From assembly GCA_032622095.1 (NCBI GenBank), contig CP136067.1, forward strand, positions 48,155,549 to 48,219,548: a stretch of 64,000 nt of DNA. The letters are read 5' to 3'. Both the position numbers and the translations under genes were made by a program. Shown piece by piece: positions 33,096-45,859 of the stretch (position 1 is the stretch's first letter; each line of letters starts with the position of its first letter). Below the pieces are notes generated by a model. The model did not search any database. It was not told the origin of the DNA and was given only the letters and a program-made list of their open reading frames with translations. This stretch comes from Siphonodentalium dalli (taxonomy: Eukaryota; Mollusca; Scaphopoda; Gadilida; Siphonodentaliidae).

Positions 33096-33318
33096 TAACG
33101 CCATCTAGTTTCATGACATGCTTTTCCAGAAATATCATTGTATTCTTGACCTTCCGTGCATATTGTATCCCAAACACGAAGTAGGTCGACATCAGTAGAG
33201 ATATTGCCAGCGTCATGTCACAAATCTCCATTTCGTCCATCACAATGGCTATCTTGTCACACGAGAAGAGGTGCACACAAACACACCCTTTTAGCACCAG
33301 TGCCGGTGTTGGTCCAAG
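33046..33318 (-). CDS. Possible terminal exon of a SAMD3-like C-terminal domain protein (fragment)
   Basis: The minus strand, from a plausible splice acceptor (ATCTCATTCACAG just upstream, at about 33331-33319), reads VPLGPTPALVLKG, then an IVMDEMEICDMTLAI segment, then STYFVFGIQY and NTMIFLEKHVM, and stops at 33046. From memory, a C-terminal block with [F/Y]VF(G/N)I.Y followed by TL.F(L/I)(Q/E) is found in SAMD3-like uncharacterised animal proteins, many of them amplified. No upstream exons are found here, so it could be a gene end, a processed fragment or a pseudogene. The assignment is from pattern only. Confidence 0.35.
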   Translation of the reverse strand, partial: LGPTPALVLKGCVCVHLFSCDKIAIVMDEMEICDMTLAISLLMSTYFVFGIQYARKVKNTMIFLEKHVMKLDGVSALTNGVIIFHNMIMK

Positions 33319-33369
33319 TGGAACCTGTGAATGAGATTGAATATGAGTTAATAAAATTTGTTTAAATTA

Positions 33370-34959
33370 CCTCTGTTCTGACAATATCTGGTTAAGAGGC
33401 ACTGTCTGACTATTGACTAAGAATGCAATTGGGTGAAATTTTGTCAAAAAACGCTTGACATACAAACAAAATAATTGTTTGAACTCGGACACTAGCAATA
33501 AGCCAGTACCCGGTTCGGAAGCATATGGTTAATTCTATTCAGCCATATAAATGCCACACGTCCCTCACAAAGGAGAGGAGCCATAAACAGATTACGTTAT
33601 GTAACTGAGTGGTACCCGAAGGAAAAAGATTCCCTTTTACTGGTGCAGGAATTTGAAATTCCAGAATCGTAACATTGATGAGCGCTGAATTAAAACAAAC
33701 GCGCCGATTTATACTGACACAACAGTTATATCATAATGAGATCGCACCATTGAAGCAAATAGCGAATACATGATTAATTATCGGCTCGGACAGAAGCAGG
33801 GGTATCAAATCTCGCAAAATCAAAGCTTCGGACGACATCATGCCGCGCATGTGCGAATTGCTCATTAACTGAGACCGTATTGGGAGTAGTGACCTGACCA
33901 CAGGTGGGCAGTTCCACGGTTTCGGATGTACTCTTCGGACAACATATTTGGCTGAATCTTTTACGCTGGGGCGAATATCTGTACCTACTAGTATTTTATT
34001 CTAAAATGTTGAATTATGCTCAATCTTTTAAAAATAATAATATTCAGTTTTTGTGTATAATACTGTATTTCTATAATGTTTGTGTGTGCCTTCAATGGTC
34101 GGTGTCGGACGTACCTGTTATATTAGTCCCAGGACGTACTCATACTCGTACCCTACCCTCACTATCTGGTGTATTTTTAGGAAAATATCAAAATACCAAA
34201 AATCACTCTACTGATAAGGGTTAATAAAAGATTGAACTTAATTTATCAATAGAATAATTACATGTATATATTTTGAAACCGACTTATTTTGTACTAATCA
34301 TAATTAGTGATCTTTTTTGATAATCTCACTCTTTTATTGCTTGATACCGTACTTGTAAAATAGTCCTTCTATAAACTTGCCCAGACTAGGAAATAGAACG
34401 ATTTATCTATTTTAACTCGAACGATCTAATTTACATCGGTTTGTGGATCTCCAAATTTGTCTGAGTGTCGAACACACTCCTCTGGTCGCCTAGTCTGAAA
34501 ACAGTGAAATCATAGTAAAATTAAAAAATGCCCGAAATTGGCGAAAAGAAATAATGATATAAGACAAACCTTTAAATGAATCAACTAATTCCTCCAAACC
34601 GCAGTCAGCGAGCCAATTACACACATCCGCCAAAGTCCATTTGTCCACAAGGACCGCCATTGATGGTATTATTTTTCGTCCAGATGATTTGAAAACAAAG
34701 AATGAAGTGCGAATGGCACTGCGATCGCAGGAACCGTAACTCTAGATAACAGCGCTTTGAAACTTCCAACCTGTAATCGATACGATTGCGAGTCGTATTA
34801 TGCTAACTGCACAGCGCTGTTGGTATTACAGACCTCTGTGGGATCCTGGGATACCAGCGCAGCGTCAGTTTGGTGCTCTGGACTACCAAAGACCGTCGTA
34901 GGCACTCCAGAATACCTATACGGCCTTTGATTTTTCTGAGTGTAAAAGAACGTTCTGTG
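33370..34959. other. Intergenic; palindrome remnant at 34820-34925
   Basis: No gene is recognised. GGGATACCAG, GGTGCTCTGGACTACCAAA and GGCACTCCAGAATACC near the right end are decayed units of the 32-kb palindrome array. Confidence 0.35.
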
Positions 34960-35225
34960 TTAGCATATTCCAGATATGCATGGTATAAATGAAGAGTGTT
35001 TGTTTTCACTTCTGGGCGAACAAAAATGAAAAATGGATGTCACATTGGCAAGTTTTTTGTTTCAGAGCGTATGAAGCCGGTATATCAACATTTCGTGTTT
35101 TATCAATTTATCATATATATATATACCTCATTTCAAACTGTGTGGGCAATATTTGGAAGCTTGAATGAGCTATGTCCGTTTGAGGTAACTCCGTCACACC
35201 AAGTGTTATCAATGCATTTGGGACA
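34960..35225. repeat. Dispersed repeat M, copy 6
   Basis: GAAGAGTGTTTGTTTTCACT, ATGAAGCCGGTATATCAACA and TTGGAAGCTTGAATGAGC match copies 2 and 4. Confidence 0.55.
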
Positions 35226-35239
35226 GTAATGTTGGCTGA

Positions 35240-35700
35240 AATATGTCAAACTGTGCAGCTTGGCAATCCACATTACATAATTATATAGTTAATTTGGGAT
35301 ATGAGAAAGACACTCTCTACACATAGATTAGCTGCATGCACGGTAACACTTATTGTTTTCTAACCGAAAATAACACAGATTATAACATACCGTTGTATAT
35401 TCTAGGCTGAAAAAAATCAAAGCGTGTTAAACTTCTTTCGAAAGTCCACATCTGGCCATGCACGACAACCTCTCACTAATGAGTCCATATGCCCAATCTA
35501 ATTATTTTCTGGTCAATGTAGGACATACCCATGACGGTTGTATAGTTAGTCTGGTCGTTGAAGCATTGGACCTAGAACAAATTGTTTACAAGCTGTTTTT
35601 TGTGTCTTATTGTCGGGCAGAATGTAGGAAACATATCCAAAGTCCGCTAAAATCCGCTTTGGGGAAAATTCTCTATTGAAGATGGCGTCCATAATGTCTG
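35240..35700. repeat. Repeat N, copy 1 (partners in U1 and U2; inverse part at 37328-37500)
   Basis: TGTGCAGCTTGGCAATCCAC through GGACATACCCAT recurs at 38640-38938, and its first part at 40080-40240. The right part, with AACAAATTGTTTACAAGCTG, is inverted at 37328-37500. Confidence 0.7.
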
Positions 35701-37327
35701 TTGTTATCGGAAAATACTGAATTCTGCGGCAGGTGCTCCAATTAATGCCAAATTCGTAATAAATTGAAATATACACAAACATTGCTTAGTCGTAAACCAT
35801 ATATGTAGAATATTTTTCCCAAAATGGACAAAATCGAATGAAATTTACATTTAGTGCAAAATTGAATAGCTAGTCCTAATCGTGTGATATATGTGTAATT
35901 AAACAGCTAAACGGGATTTAGTAGGGATGTATTGACTATGCGGCCTTTCTCTAGAAGCAGAAATATATGTATTCAGAGCAGTCTCACGAATGAGACCGAT
36001 CACCTTAAAAAATGAATTGCTATAAAACGGTATGAATTATGTTCATATTGTACTGGAGAGAATGCGTAGATCCTATTGTACGTTTCTCAAAAATAGTAGT
36101 TATAGTTGCCTCAGATCAAGTGATAAAACACGAATATTTCCCTTTTATCACAAGAATGCGTGATGGTGTACCATGAACTAAATTTATTAAATCACAAATG
36201 AGTACCATAGACTGTCTTCAATAAATTCAAAACTTGACCAACATTGCCTACATAATCTGTGACAGAGACTGTGTTTATACCTGTAAATTATATTTGGTTG
36301 AATTCACCAAGGCCACATCTACGCGAAACTTACTACGTTGTCTTCAACCGCATCACCGCGTTTACCCATTTTCCATAATGTTACACATGTCTGTTGCACA
36401 CAGAACCACAACTAACAATATTGGGTGAATGTTCAACGTTGGAATAACATCTTAAACGATGATCACCTGATATTTAGCACGATTACGTGGGTGATAATGG
36501 TAATACATTTTCAAACAAAAATATACTGAAAACTAATAGTGTGCATTGCGCTGTAGCTTATTCTAGTTGTAAAGTGGCCACTGAAGTAATTTTAACAAAA
36601 TTGTCTACTAAGAAACCGGGTTGGTAGCAGAATGAAAATTAGTCTTACATACAATATACTATGTACAGTCTCTTTGACCTGGTGAGATTCGGTGCTAATC
36701 CATTGAAGATATGAGTGTTTATTTACAGTATAATAACCATTGCGACATACGTGTATCGTTTATTATCACCGGGAGTGTTGACAATTCCGGAAATATAACA
36801 AGTATTTATACCTCTAGAGTATGCACTTAAATTTCGGCGTTGCATTCAATATTTAATCACCATGCCGAATGAAACTACCATGCACTGTGAGGCGAAACAT
36901 TAGTTCGTGTGTTGCATGCACGAGCTATTTTTGTTTAGCCCAACAGTTGGATGTTGGATAAGCAGAAGACCCAAACGTTAAAGACGTAAATCATTGGGGG
37001 TTGACTTGCTGTGCAGTGACCGATGATCCTTCAGATTGATCTGTTTTAATGATGTGTGTACCTTTAAAGATATTTAACAACCGACTTGTATATTGCCAAT
37101 ACGTATTTCACTCTTATGTAGTTACCCAATATGTTGCTTTCTGCGTGGTATGGTTTGGAGTTGCGGCCATTTTGACAGCCATTTCATGGCCACGGTTGTA
37201 TAATTATCTGTCCGTGTCACTCTACTCGCTCCCGCATTCTAATTTAACACAAACTGATATAACGGCATAATTCTGATGCCACTATATATCGTATAATGAC
37301 TTATATCGAGAACTGATGTAGTATAGA
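35701..37327. other. No recognisable feature
   Basis: AT-rich sequence between the inverted parts of repeat N. I see no coding signal. Open stretches at 36234-36428 and 37049-37270 are probably chance. Confidence 0.3.
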
Positions 37328-37493
37328 CAACCATGTTGGACGCCATCGTGGATACCAAAGTTTCCCCAACGCGGATTTTTGCGGATTTTGGATATGTTGT
37401 TCCTGATGCTTTTCCGCGTCGAATGACACCGAAAACAGCTTGTAAACAATTTGTTCTAGGTTCACCTCAAAATCGAGTCTCAACGACCAGACT

Positions 37494-38935
37494 AAGTGTC
37501 AAATCGGACAAGGCAACTTTATTGTAATTAGAAGAACTCGGAAATGTAACATGGGACCAATACTTCAACACATAATACTGCCTTTATGTTAAATTTCACC
37601 AGCGCCTGTGTACCCGAGTATTATGAAACCCACTTATTAGTAAGAAATGTCCGGAATCGGGCGATTAGTTGTAACTGTACATACTTTATTAAATCGTCAA
37701 AAGGGTAAATTGGCGAGCACGAATTAATGTTATGCTGGCTTCATATGCTCAGAAAAAAATCATGTTCATTATCACCGCCATTTCGCAGTCGTGTTCAACT
37801 TATCGCACAAAAGTGAAACAAATCGCTCTTTATTATTACCAATCAGGAATAGACTAACACGGCACGCTCTTTTCTGTTCCATGCCGTGCATATGGCTGTT
37901 GTTTGGGAATCAAATGCCGTGTTAAAATTGTGTTTTGTTTACTTCAATGCGACATGCAGGCACAGGCAATGCCTACAGAAATGTAGTTCAAGCATTTATA
38001 GACCTATTTCGATACCGGGAAAATTAAAAGGGGAAACATGTATTTTGAGGTGCAAACGGCCATTTGGCTTTATATTAAAACAAAAATTGGATTAATTTTT
38101 TTTTCTGGATTGAGCTATGCTTCAGATAACGTTTTTTTTATTCTGGTAAATAACTATATTCCAATGCTCTGACCAACTTAGAGCACCACGTCCAATGGGT
38201 TAACTGGAAAATCCAGTTGGGCGTGTGTTGACAAATAAACACAACCCGTGCGCTGTGCGACATTGAACACGCTTGAAAATGGATGTGCTTTACAAACAAA
38301 TCGGGTAACTATTGTTACAAGAGATGGAGCTATAACTTTCCAGATCGAGAAAAGAATCTAACTCTCCCAACAGAATATAGGCGCTGTCTTGCTAGATCGA
38401 GAAAAGAATCCCAACTCTATCAACAGATGTGGTAACGTGAGCCAATATATAATCTCGTTGCCGATAAGATTGCATAATTCAACGATTCGACCACATGCTT
38501 AAGTGTGCCCCATCCGACATTGTTGACTGGCACTCCAATAAACACTTATGGTATACAGTGTTTGTGGTTTAGTTGCACATTAATGAATATTTAAGAGCAT
38601 GATTAGTGAAAATTTAATTAGTGACCCATTTGAGATAGTCAAAATGTGCAGCTTGGCAATCCACATGACATATTTATATAGTTCATTTGGGATATGAGAA
38701 AGACACTCTCTACACATAGATTAGCTGCATGCATGATAACACTTACTGTTTGGTGACCGAAAATAACACAGATTATAACATACTGTTATATATACTAGGC
38801 TGGAAACAAATCAAAGCATATTAAACTTATTTCGAAAGTCGACATCTGGCCATGCACGACAACCTCTCACCAATGAGCCCATTGACCAATCTAATTATTT
38901 TCTGGTCAATGTAGGACATACCCATTACGGTTGTA
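37494..38935. repeat. Tandem unit U1 (~1.44 kb)
   Basis: Starts AAGTGTCAAATCGGACAAGG, which recurs at about 38936. It holds an inverted M-type repeat (CCGTGCATATGGCTGTTG, then GACCTATTTCGATACCGGGA), a segment with GAGCACCACGTCCAATGGG, and repeat N at its right end. It is nearly identical to U2 over most of its length and serves as an empty-site reference for U3. Confidence 0.8.
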
Positions 38936-40239
38936 TAGTGTCAAATCGGACAAGGCAAATCGGAAATGTAACATGGGGTCAATACCTTATCACATATTGA
39001 AAATAATATTGTAATACTGCCTTTTTGGGAAATTTCACCAGCGCCTGTGTACCCGAGTATTATGAAACCCACTTATTAGTAAGAATGTCCAGAATCGGGC
39101 GATTAGTTGTAACTATACATACTTTATTAAATCTTCAAAAGGGTAAATTGGCGAGCACGAATTAATGTTATGTTGGCTTCATGTGCTCTTTAAAAAATAA
39201 TGTTCATTATCACCGCCATTTCGCAGTCGTTTTCAACTTATCGCACAAAAGTGAAACAAAACGCTCTTTATTATTACCAATCAGGAATAGACTAACACGG
39301 CACGCTCTTTTCTGTTCCATGCCGTGCATATGGCTGTTGTTTGGGAATCAAATGCCGTGTTAAAATTGTGTTTTGTTCACTTCAATGCGACATGCAGGCA
39401 CATGCAATGCCTACAGAAATGTAGTTCAAGCATTTATAGACCTATTTCGATACCGGGAAAATTAAAAGGGGAAACATGTATTTTGAGGTGCAAACCGCCA
39501 TATGGCTTAAGATTAAAACAAAAATTGGAATAATTATTTTCTTCTGGATTGAGCTATGCTCCAGATAACGTTTTTTTTATTCTGGTAAATAACTATATTC
39601 CAATGCTCTGACCAACTTAGAGCACCACGTCCAATGGGTTAACTGGAAAATCCAGTTGGGCGTGTGTTGACCAAGAAACACAACCCGTGCGCTGTGCGAC
39701 ATTGAACACTCTTGAAAATGGATGTGATTTACAAACAAATCGGGTAACTATTGTTACAAGAGATGGAGCTATAACTTTCCAGATCGAGAAAAGAATCTAA
39801 CTCCCCAACAGATATAGGCGCTGTCTTGCTAGATCGAGAAAAGAATCCCAACTCTATCAACAGATGTGGTAACGTGAGCCAATATAATAATCTCGTTGCT
39901 GATAAGATTGCATAATTCAACGATTCGACCACATGCTTAAGTGTGCCCCATCCGACATTGTTGACTGGCACTCCAATAAACACTTATGGTATACAGTGTT
40001 TGTGGTTTAGTTGCACATTATTGAATATTTAAGAGCATGATTAGTGAAAAATTAATTAGTGACCCATTTGAGATAGTCAAAATGTGCAGCTTGGCAATCC
40101 ACATTACATATTTATATAGTTCATTTGGGATATGAGAAAGACACTCTCTACACATAGATTAGCTGCATGCATGATAACACTTACTGTTTGGTGACCGAAA
40201 ATAACACAGATTATAACATACTGTTATATATACTAGGCT
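38936..40239. repeat. Tandem unit U2
   Basis: Second copy of U1, offset about 1,440 bp. Its right end lacks about 170 bp (the GACATCTGGCCATGCACGAC part) and joins straight into U3 at GGCTGGGAAATTTCACC. Confidence 0.8.
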
Positions 40240-40577
40240 GGGAAATTTCACCAGCTCCTGTGTACCCGAGTATTATGAAACCCACTTATTAGTAAGAATG
40301 TCCAGAATCGGGCGATTAGTTGTAACTATACATACTTTATTAAATCTTCAAAAGGGTAAATTGGCGAGCACGAATTAATGTTATGCTGGCTTCATGTGCT
40401 CTTTAAAAAATAATGTTCATTATCACCGCCATTTTGCAGCCGTTTTCAACTTATCGCACAAAAGTGAAAAAAACGCGCTTTGTTATTACCAATAAGAAAT
40501 AGACTAGCACGGAACGCTCTTTTTTGTTCCATGCCGTGCATATGGCTATTGTTTGGGAACCAAGTACCGTGTTAAAA

Positions 40578-42037
40578 CAGGGGGGATGGGTAAACAAAAT
40601 TAAATTACAGATACAAGGTGGAAATTTTGTGTTTTTCAGTTTTTGGGACCCACTACACCGGGAGCGTAAGTTTTTTACACCCAGGTCTGGGACACCCACC
40701 CGGGACCGTACGTTTTTTCCAACCAGGTCTGGGACACCCGCCCCCACAATTTATGTAAATTCTACTAAATAATGTGTTGTTGGCAGGGTAAGGGTATCTC
40801 ATTGTGTCTGCATCGGAACTGAGAGAACGCTGATTAAGTACACCCCCAACAAATAAACAAACAAAGCACATGCCTGAAAAATATGCCAACAAAACCTTTA
40901 AAAACTCAAATATTTATGGTTATAAATGTCAAATTACCCACTTTAACAGGATAGATGTGTCCCTTATTAGCAATAGGTTAAAATATGTGCATGTGTAAAG
41001 TAAAAACACCATCAATTTGATTAAATAAACACAGTTCCAGTCTTCTCCATGTCGGAAATCACTGGTGAGCAATGATGAGCTCCCCTTAAATCATTCTAGG
41101 CGAGTAGCTCTCATACAAAATGTCAAGGCGAGTAGTATCTCCAGATGGCCTGAGGGGGAGTACGGGAGGGGGTCAGGGGGACTCCCCGGAACATTTTGAA
41201 AATTAGATGCTCTGAGATTGGATCTGGAGCCTTTTAATGCTCCAATCACTGTTCAACTAACGATTTTGTGTCAATAAGAGACAAAGATGCAATGCCACAT
41301 TGCTAATAGTACACAAGCAAGTAAGTTGGTATATTTGAAATAAAGGTATCTGATATATTACGCACATTTGAAGCATGTGTATTCTGAGTTATCTGTTGTG
41401 CAGAAATTGTATTGCCGATGTGAATCGGAATCAGTTCGATTTTGAATTGATTCCTCGATCTATTTTAGTAAATAGCGCATATAATAAAAAAAACTTTCGT
41501 GTTTTGAGTGAATACCAGAATTACCTCATTCGTGGTCACAGTGAGATACTGGAATCATCACTCGTGGCCTTTAGCCACTCGTGATGATTCCAGTATATCA
41601 CTGTGACCACTCATGAGATACTTCCAGTATTCACTCAAAACACGCAGGTATCCTCCATGTATAATAAATAAAATAAAAAAAGCCATGATAAACTATGAGA
41701 AAAGATGAGAATGGATTTTGTTTATTGAAATTTTTTTCCTCGACCAAAACCGGACCCACCCCATGATTTCAACTGTTAAAGGGAGAAATTGTGGACAAAT
41801 AAATAAATATAGAGCCCCCTCACTTGTATAAGACTATAGCATGCTCTACTACATGCATCTGATTGTTTCAATGAATCAATTCATTTTGAAGCTGTAATTT
41901 GTCTTAGAAATGATTTTGGAAAAAAAATTGCATGAGATCAGCTGATGGCATCAGAAAATAAGTCTGCATTCCGGACTCTGGGATACCCACCCACCAGGTC
42001 CTTGTATCATGTAATTTTTTCCGACCCCCCCCCCCCG
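40578..42037. mobile_element. hAT-like non-autonomous element in U3 (1,460 bp)
   Basis: Starts CAGGGGGGATGGG and ends CCGACCCCCCCCCCCCCG. Subterminal AAATTACAGATACAAGG on the left matches the inverse of CCTTGTATCATGTAATTT on the right. GTTAAAA flanks both sides (40571-40577 and 42038-42044), and U1/U2 show a single copy at the empty site. CAGGGG-type ends and a 7-8 bp duplication fit hAT. It carries a 42-bp duplicated CCAGGTCTGGGACACCC segment near the left end, and hairpin H3. No transposase is seen. Confidence 0.75.
41498..41644. repeat. Long hairpin H3 (CACTCGTG-motif class)
   Basis: The arms pair from CGTGTTTTGAGTGAATAC to GTATTCACTCAAAACACG. CACTCGTG or a degenerate form appears in the same direction on both arms: ATTCGTG and ACTCGTG on the left, ACTCGTG and ACTCATG on the right. 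This leaves central mismatches in an otherwise well-paired stem. It lies inside the hAT-like element. Confidence 0.75.
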
Positions 42038-42159
42038 GTTAAAATTGTATATTTTGTTTACTTCAATGCGACATGCAGGCACAGGCAATGCCTACAGAAA
42101 TGTAGTTCAAGCATTTATAGACCTATTTCGATACCGGGAAAACATAACAGGGGAAGCAT

Positions 42160-43072
42160 CAGTCTGAGTAAACTCATACCTAAATATTCATTACAACATT
42201 GAATATAAGGTCTGACGGATAACATCGATATTTCATTTCCAAGTCCTCGGGATTCCGTAATCTGATTGATTGCGTAAATTATTTTCCGTCCAATGAAACC
42301 GTATGGGTTGATAAACAAGTGTTAATGGGCGGAGACTCCCATAATGTCACCTCTAAATATCATTCTGAACTCCTCGACCTGTGACCTCTGCGGCTGAACT
42401 CCTCGACCTGTGACCGCGACGAGGTTTGCCGAATGCTCTAAATATAGTAACACAGCGGAATTTCGAGGCTTGCAAATTCAACAGAGACAGAAAAAATTGC
42501 TTCGAAATTATATATTCGGTACGATTCCGATTAATTTGAAGGATGTGCTGGACCTGATAGATAGGCCTGCGTATGGTACCAACTTGGCCCCCCATAAATA
42601 TAAATAGAACTTTACTCATGTCCGTGTATTTTTTATTTACTTTATTGTAAATCGACAAATTATTTGCCGTAAAAAAAAAGTCATCTGAAAGTCAAACACC
42701 GAGGAAATGACTTAATTTTATGCTTTTAAATAGTTCTAAAGCATCATTTTTGATGACGGCCTAATTTTTTGCTCTCGGATGCAGCTTTCCCGTTTATGCA
42801 GCGAGTTCATCTCCCGAAAAAAGAATAGTCGCACACACGACAAATATTATCTTCTGTAAGTTTTAATGTCGCGACACAGGCCTTCTGTGGGTTGATGAGT
42901 CGGCGAAGCACAACAAATAACACGTGGGGACACCTGTCAATCATCGATGTATTTAAAAAAATCCGTGACGTCATTTTGGGGAAGCTCTTCGCTGAATAGA
43001 AATGGTTTTGGCTACATTAGCTCCAGACTCTATATTTCAATTCAAATATAGAGTCGACGTTCACCCAGACTG
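42160..43072. mobile_element. 913-bp non-autonomous element with 9-bp target duplication, Mutator-like
   Basis: Starts CAGTCTGAGTAAAC and ends GTTCACCCAGACTG, inverted over about 14 bp with two differences. GGGAAGCAT is present exactly on both sides (42151-42159 and 43073-43081), while U1/U2 read across with one related copy. A 9-bp duplication is typical of Mutator-like elements. Inside are a tandem GAACTCCTCGACCTGTGACC duplication (about 42367-42414) and an open stretch at 42410-42607 that could be captured coding DNA. No transposase is evident. Confidence 0.7.
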
Positions 43073-43116
43073 GGGAAGCATGTATTTTGAGATGCAAACC
43101 GCCATATGACTTTAGA

Positions 43117-43625
43117 TTAATAGCATGGGAAGCCTTCATTGTCGAAATATTCATATTTGATCCAACCACACAAACAGACAGACTATTACAATGTACATAG
43201 TTGTGTTCATACATGTATATACCACAATCATCGCGTAAATAGCATGCTACCATCAAGATCTACTATGTATTATCTAAACAAGAACCTGACTGCGTTACAG
43301 AGAACAGCGCAATTCTATCGGACAATCACATAAAAAGTATATAAACGCTCTTTATTATTTCCATATCAGGAATACACTAACAAAGAACGCTCTTTATGTG
43401 TATCATCATAATATAAACAAACGCCAGAAAATGTAACTTTGTTGTGCACTTGGTTACATAACAATGGGTAAACATCTGACAATAACATCATGTTTATGCG
43501 ACATGTCTAATTGCTATACGAACAAAGTCTGTCTATATTTGAATATATTTTCTGTTTATGGCTGTTTTCAACGGAGGTGAGTATTTTACCAGCATACCCA
43601 CCACCAAGGCCTCCCGTTCATTTAA
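43117..43625. mobile_element. TTAA-flanked non-autonomous element W2 (~509 bp)
   Basis: Homologous along its length to W1: TTGTCGAAATATTCATATTTG, ATCGCGTAAATAGCATG, two GCTCTTTAT motifs and the ACCAAGGCC end. TTAA lies at both edges (43117-43120 and 43622-43625). U1 and U2 have a single GATTAAAACA at the empty site. Confidence 0.75.
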
Positions 43626-44147
43626 AACAAAAATTGGAATTAATTTTTTTTTTGGATTGAGCTGTTTTTTTATTCTGGTAAATAACTATATTCCAATGCT
43701 CTGACCAACTTAGAGCACCACATCCAATGGGTTAACTGGAAAGTCCAGTTGGGCGTGTGTTGACCAAGAAACACAACCCGTGCGCTGTACGACATTGAAC
43801 AATCTTGATAATGGATGTGCTTTACACATAAATCGGGAAACGATTGTTACAAAAGGTGTAGCTAGATCTTTCCAGATCGAGAAAAGAATCCTAAATCTCC
43901 CAACATATTATAGGCGCTGTCGTGCTAGATCAAGAACAGAATCCCAACTCTATCAACAGATGTGGTAAGGAGAGCCAGTATGTAATCTCGTTGCTGATAA
44001 GATTGCATTATTCAACGATTCGACCATATGCTTAAGTGGTCCCAATCCGACATTGTTGACTGGCACTCCAATAAACACGTATGGTATATAGTGTTTGTGG
44101 TTTCGTTGCCCATTAACGAATATTTAAGAGCATGGTTAGTGAAAATT

Positions 44148-44694
44148 TGTGTGAAATCGGACATGAGCGAGCGATATTTTTAAACGCGCCAAAATCGTGA
44201 CAGATAAACACACACACACCCTCTCACGCTATCTCACGCCCCACATATAGAGCCTCTCACACACACATCTCACACACTTGTTATATAGCTTATTTGGTGT
44301 ATATACAAAATACTGATATCCGAATAAAATAAAATACCATAAAATGTATAATTTTATTACATCATCCTACTGTTATTCCATTCGTAGTCATAATATATAA
44401 ATACAATCACCGATATACATGTACAAACAAAAGATGACCCTACCTTGCCAGTCTAATCCGAAAAAACTACCGGAATGTCACATTCGAACTATTATTATAT
44501 GATTTTGACTGGCTAATAGTGACATATTGTTAATATTATTATACTACTTGGTCAGTATGTTATCGACCAAAATATATCGGACCTAGGAATACTCATAATA
44601 ACCTTATTTCGCGCTCCGCGTATAAGGTGCCGCATTTCTTGGTATGCAGTGGGACATGGTCGTTTTATTTATATAAACGTGAATTTTTGGAGAG
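44148..44694. other. Intergenic with CA-rich tract
   Basis: An ACACACAC/CTCTCACAC-rich tract lies at about 44206-44278. No other feature is recognised. Confidence 0.35.
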
Positions 44695-44950
44695 GAAAAG
44701 AAGTCGAACTGCGACCCGGAGGCCGAGTCCGGTAAATGATGTGGTTGGGAATTATGGTGATATGCATGAGAAACCTTCAGTGATAAGCCTTATATAGTTG
44801 TCATAATTTTGAAGGATTAGTTGTTTTAACGGAATTATGAGTTGGTCATTCGTGAAACCAAAATATTTTATATTCCATAATTGCAATCATGGGTATATAA
44901 TATATGATCTGGAATGCGTTGCAATTTCTGACAGTGCTATTGCTCGTCAG
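44695..44950. repeat. Dispersed repeat V, copy 2
   Basis: AAGTCGAACTGCG...GGAGGCCGAGTCCGG, then ATGAGTTGGTCATTCGTGAA and GGGTATATAATATATGATCT, are the complement of 4028-4510. Short open stretches occur in both copies, but I see no recognisable protein. Confidence 0.5.
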
Positions 44951-45107
44951 TGCCATATTTCACACCGATACGACGTTACGGTCGTTTCATCGGGCTCATA
45001 TCGCAGTCGGTATCAAACTAACCAGGCAATAGACTGTAATAGCCCAATAATTATTATTGGAGACTGTCCATCAATCATACTCCTTGTCATACTCGATTAT
45101 GGCTAGG

Positions 45108-45300
45108 CCCAGTTTCATAAAAGCAACTGACAAAGTTGGGACGTAAGATGGTCTTAAGTTCAAACTTCAGTCGTAAGTGCGTTTCACGAACAGTGTCTTA
45201 CTTAATATAGTCTTAATTTTGGTCTTAACTTTAAGTCTAACGTGAGGTTCTTAAGAAAAATCCTAAAGTTAAGACATAAGTTATGGTCCTCCTTTTGTCG
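45108..45300. repeat. Dispersed TTAAGAC-rich repeat
   Basis: CCCAGTTTCATAAAAGC is followed by many GTCTTAAG and CTTAAGA motifs in both orientations (near 45152, 45192, 45209, 45224, 45249 and 45266). It gives a loosely palindromic stretch. I know similar sequence as a short interspersed repeat in marine invertebrates; this is from memory. Confidence 0.5.
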
Positions 45301-45859
45301 GAAATATAGATGGGGTCTGGTTTAAGTATGTTTATATATAAATTTAAATGAATAACATCTTACGAACACGGAGGGATGTTTCGGAAATTGTGGTCTATAG
45401 TTAATAGCCAACTGGTACGCTCTAGCAGGGACGTGGTCTGCAGTGGTTGCGCGATTGGCGGGGTGTGATGCAGTGTCCATTCCCAATACTAACTGGAAAA
45501 AGCCAATACCTAACTATACAGTTCTCATTGTTGTAACAAAAAGAATATATTTTCATAGATTTGAACAGTATTTGCGATTCAAATCACAGAATTGTAATGT
45601 TTACAGTAATCATGTTATGACAATTGGTCCGAACATTTCCACATCTATAGGATATTAGTGAATGAGTTATACTCAGCTGTTTGATAAGTTCTGATTTCGG
45701 CTATTTTTATATGCTTTCCATGCTATATTATTATGTTATAATTTGATTGTAAAATGCCATTGTAAACACACCGATCCCCACCCATCACACCGGGGGTACC
45801 ACAACGACGGGGTGAAAATGGGATAAAGACTGTTTTCGAGAACGGTGAGGATTACAACC

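Larger units (their letters stand above)
40240..44147. repeat. Tandem unit U3, split by three mobile elements
   Basis: Pieces matching U1/U2 in order are 40240-40577, 42038-42159, 43073-43120 and 43622-44147. Between them lie three insertions described separately. Its pieces are more diverged from U1 than U2 is, especially toward the right end. Confidence 0.8.
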
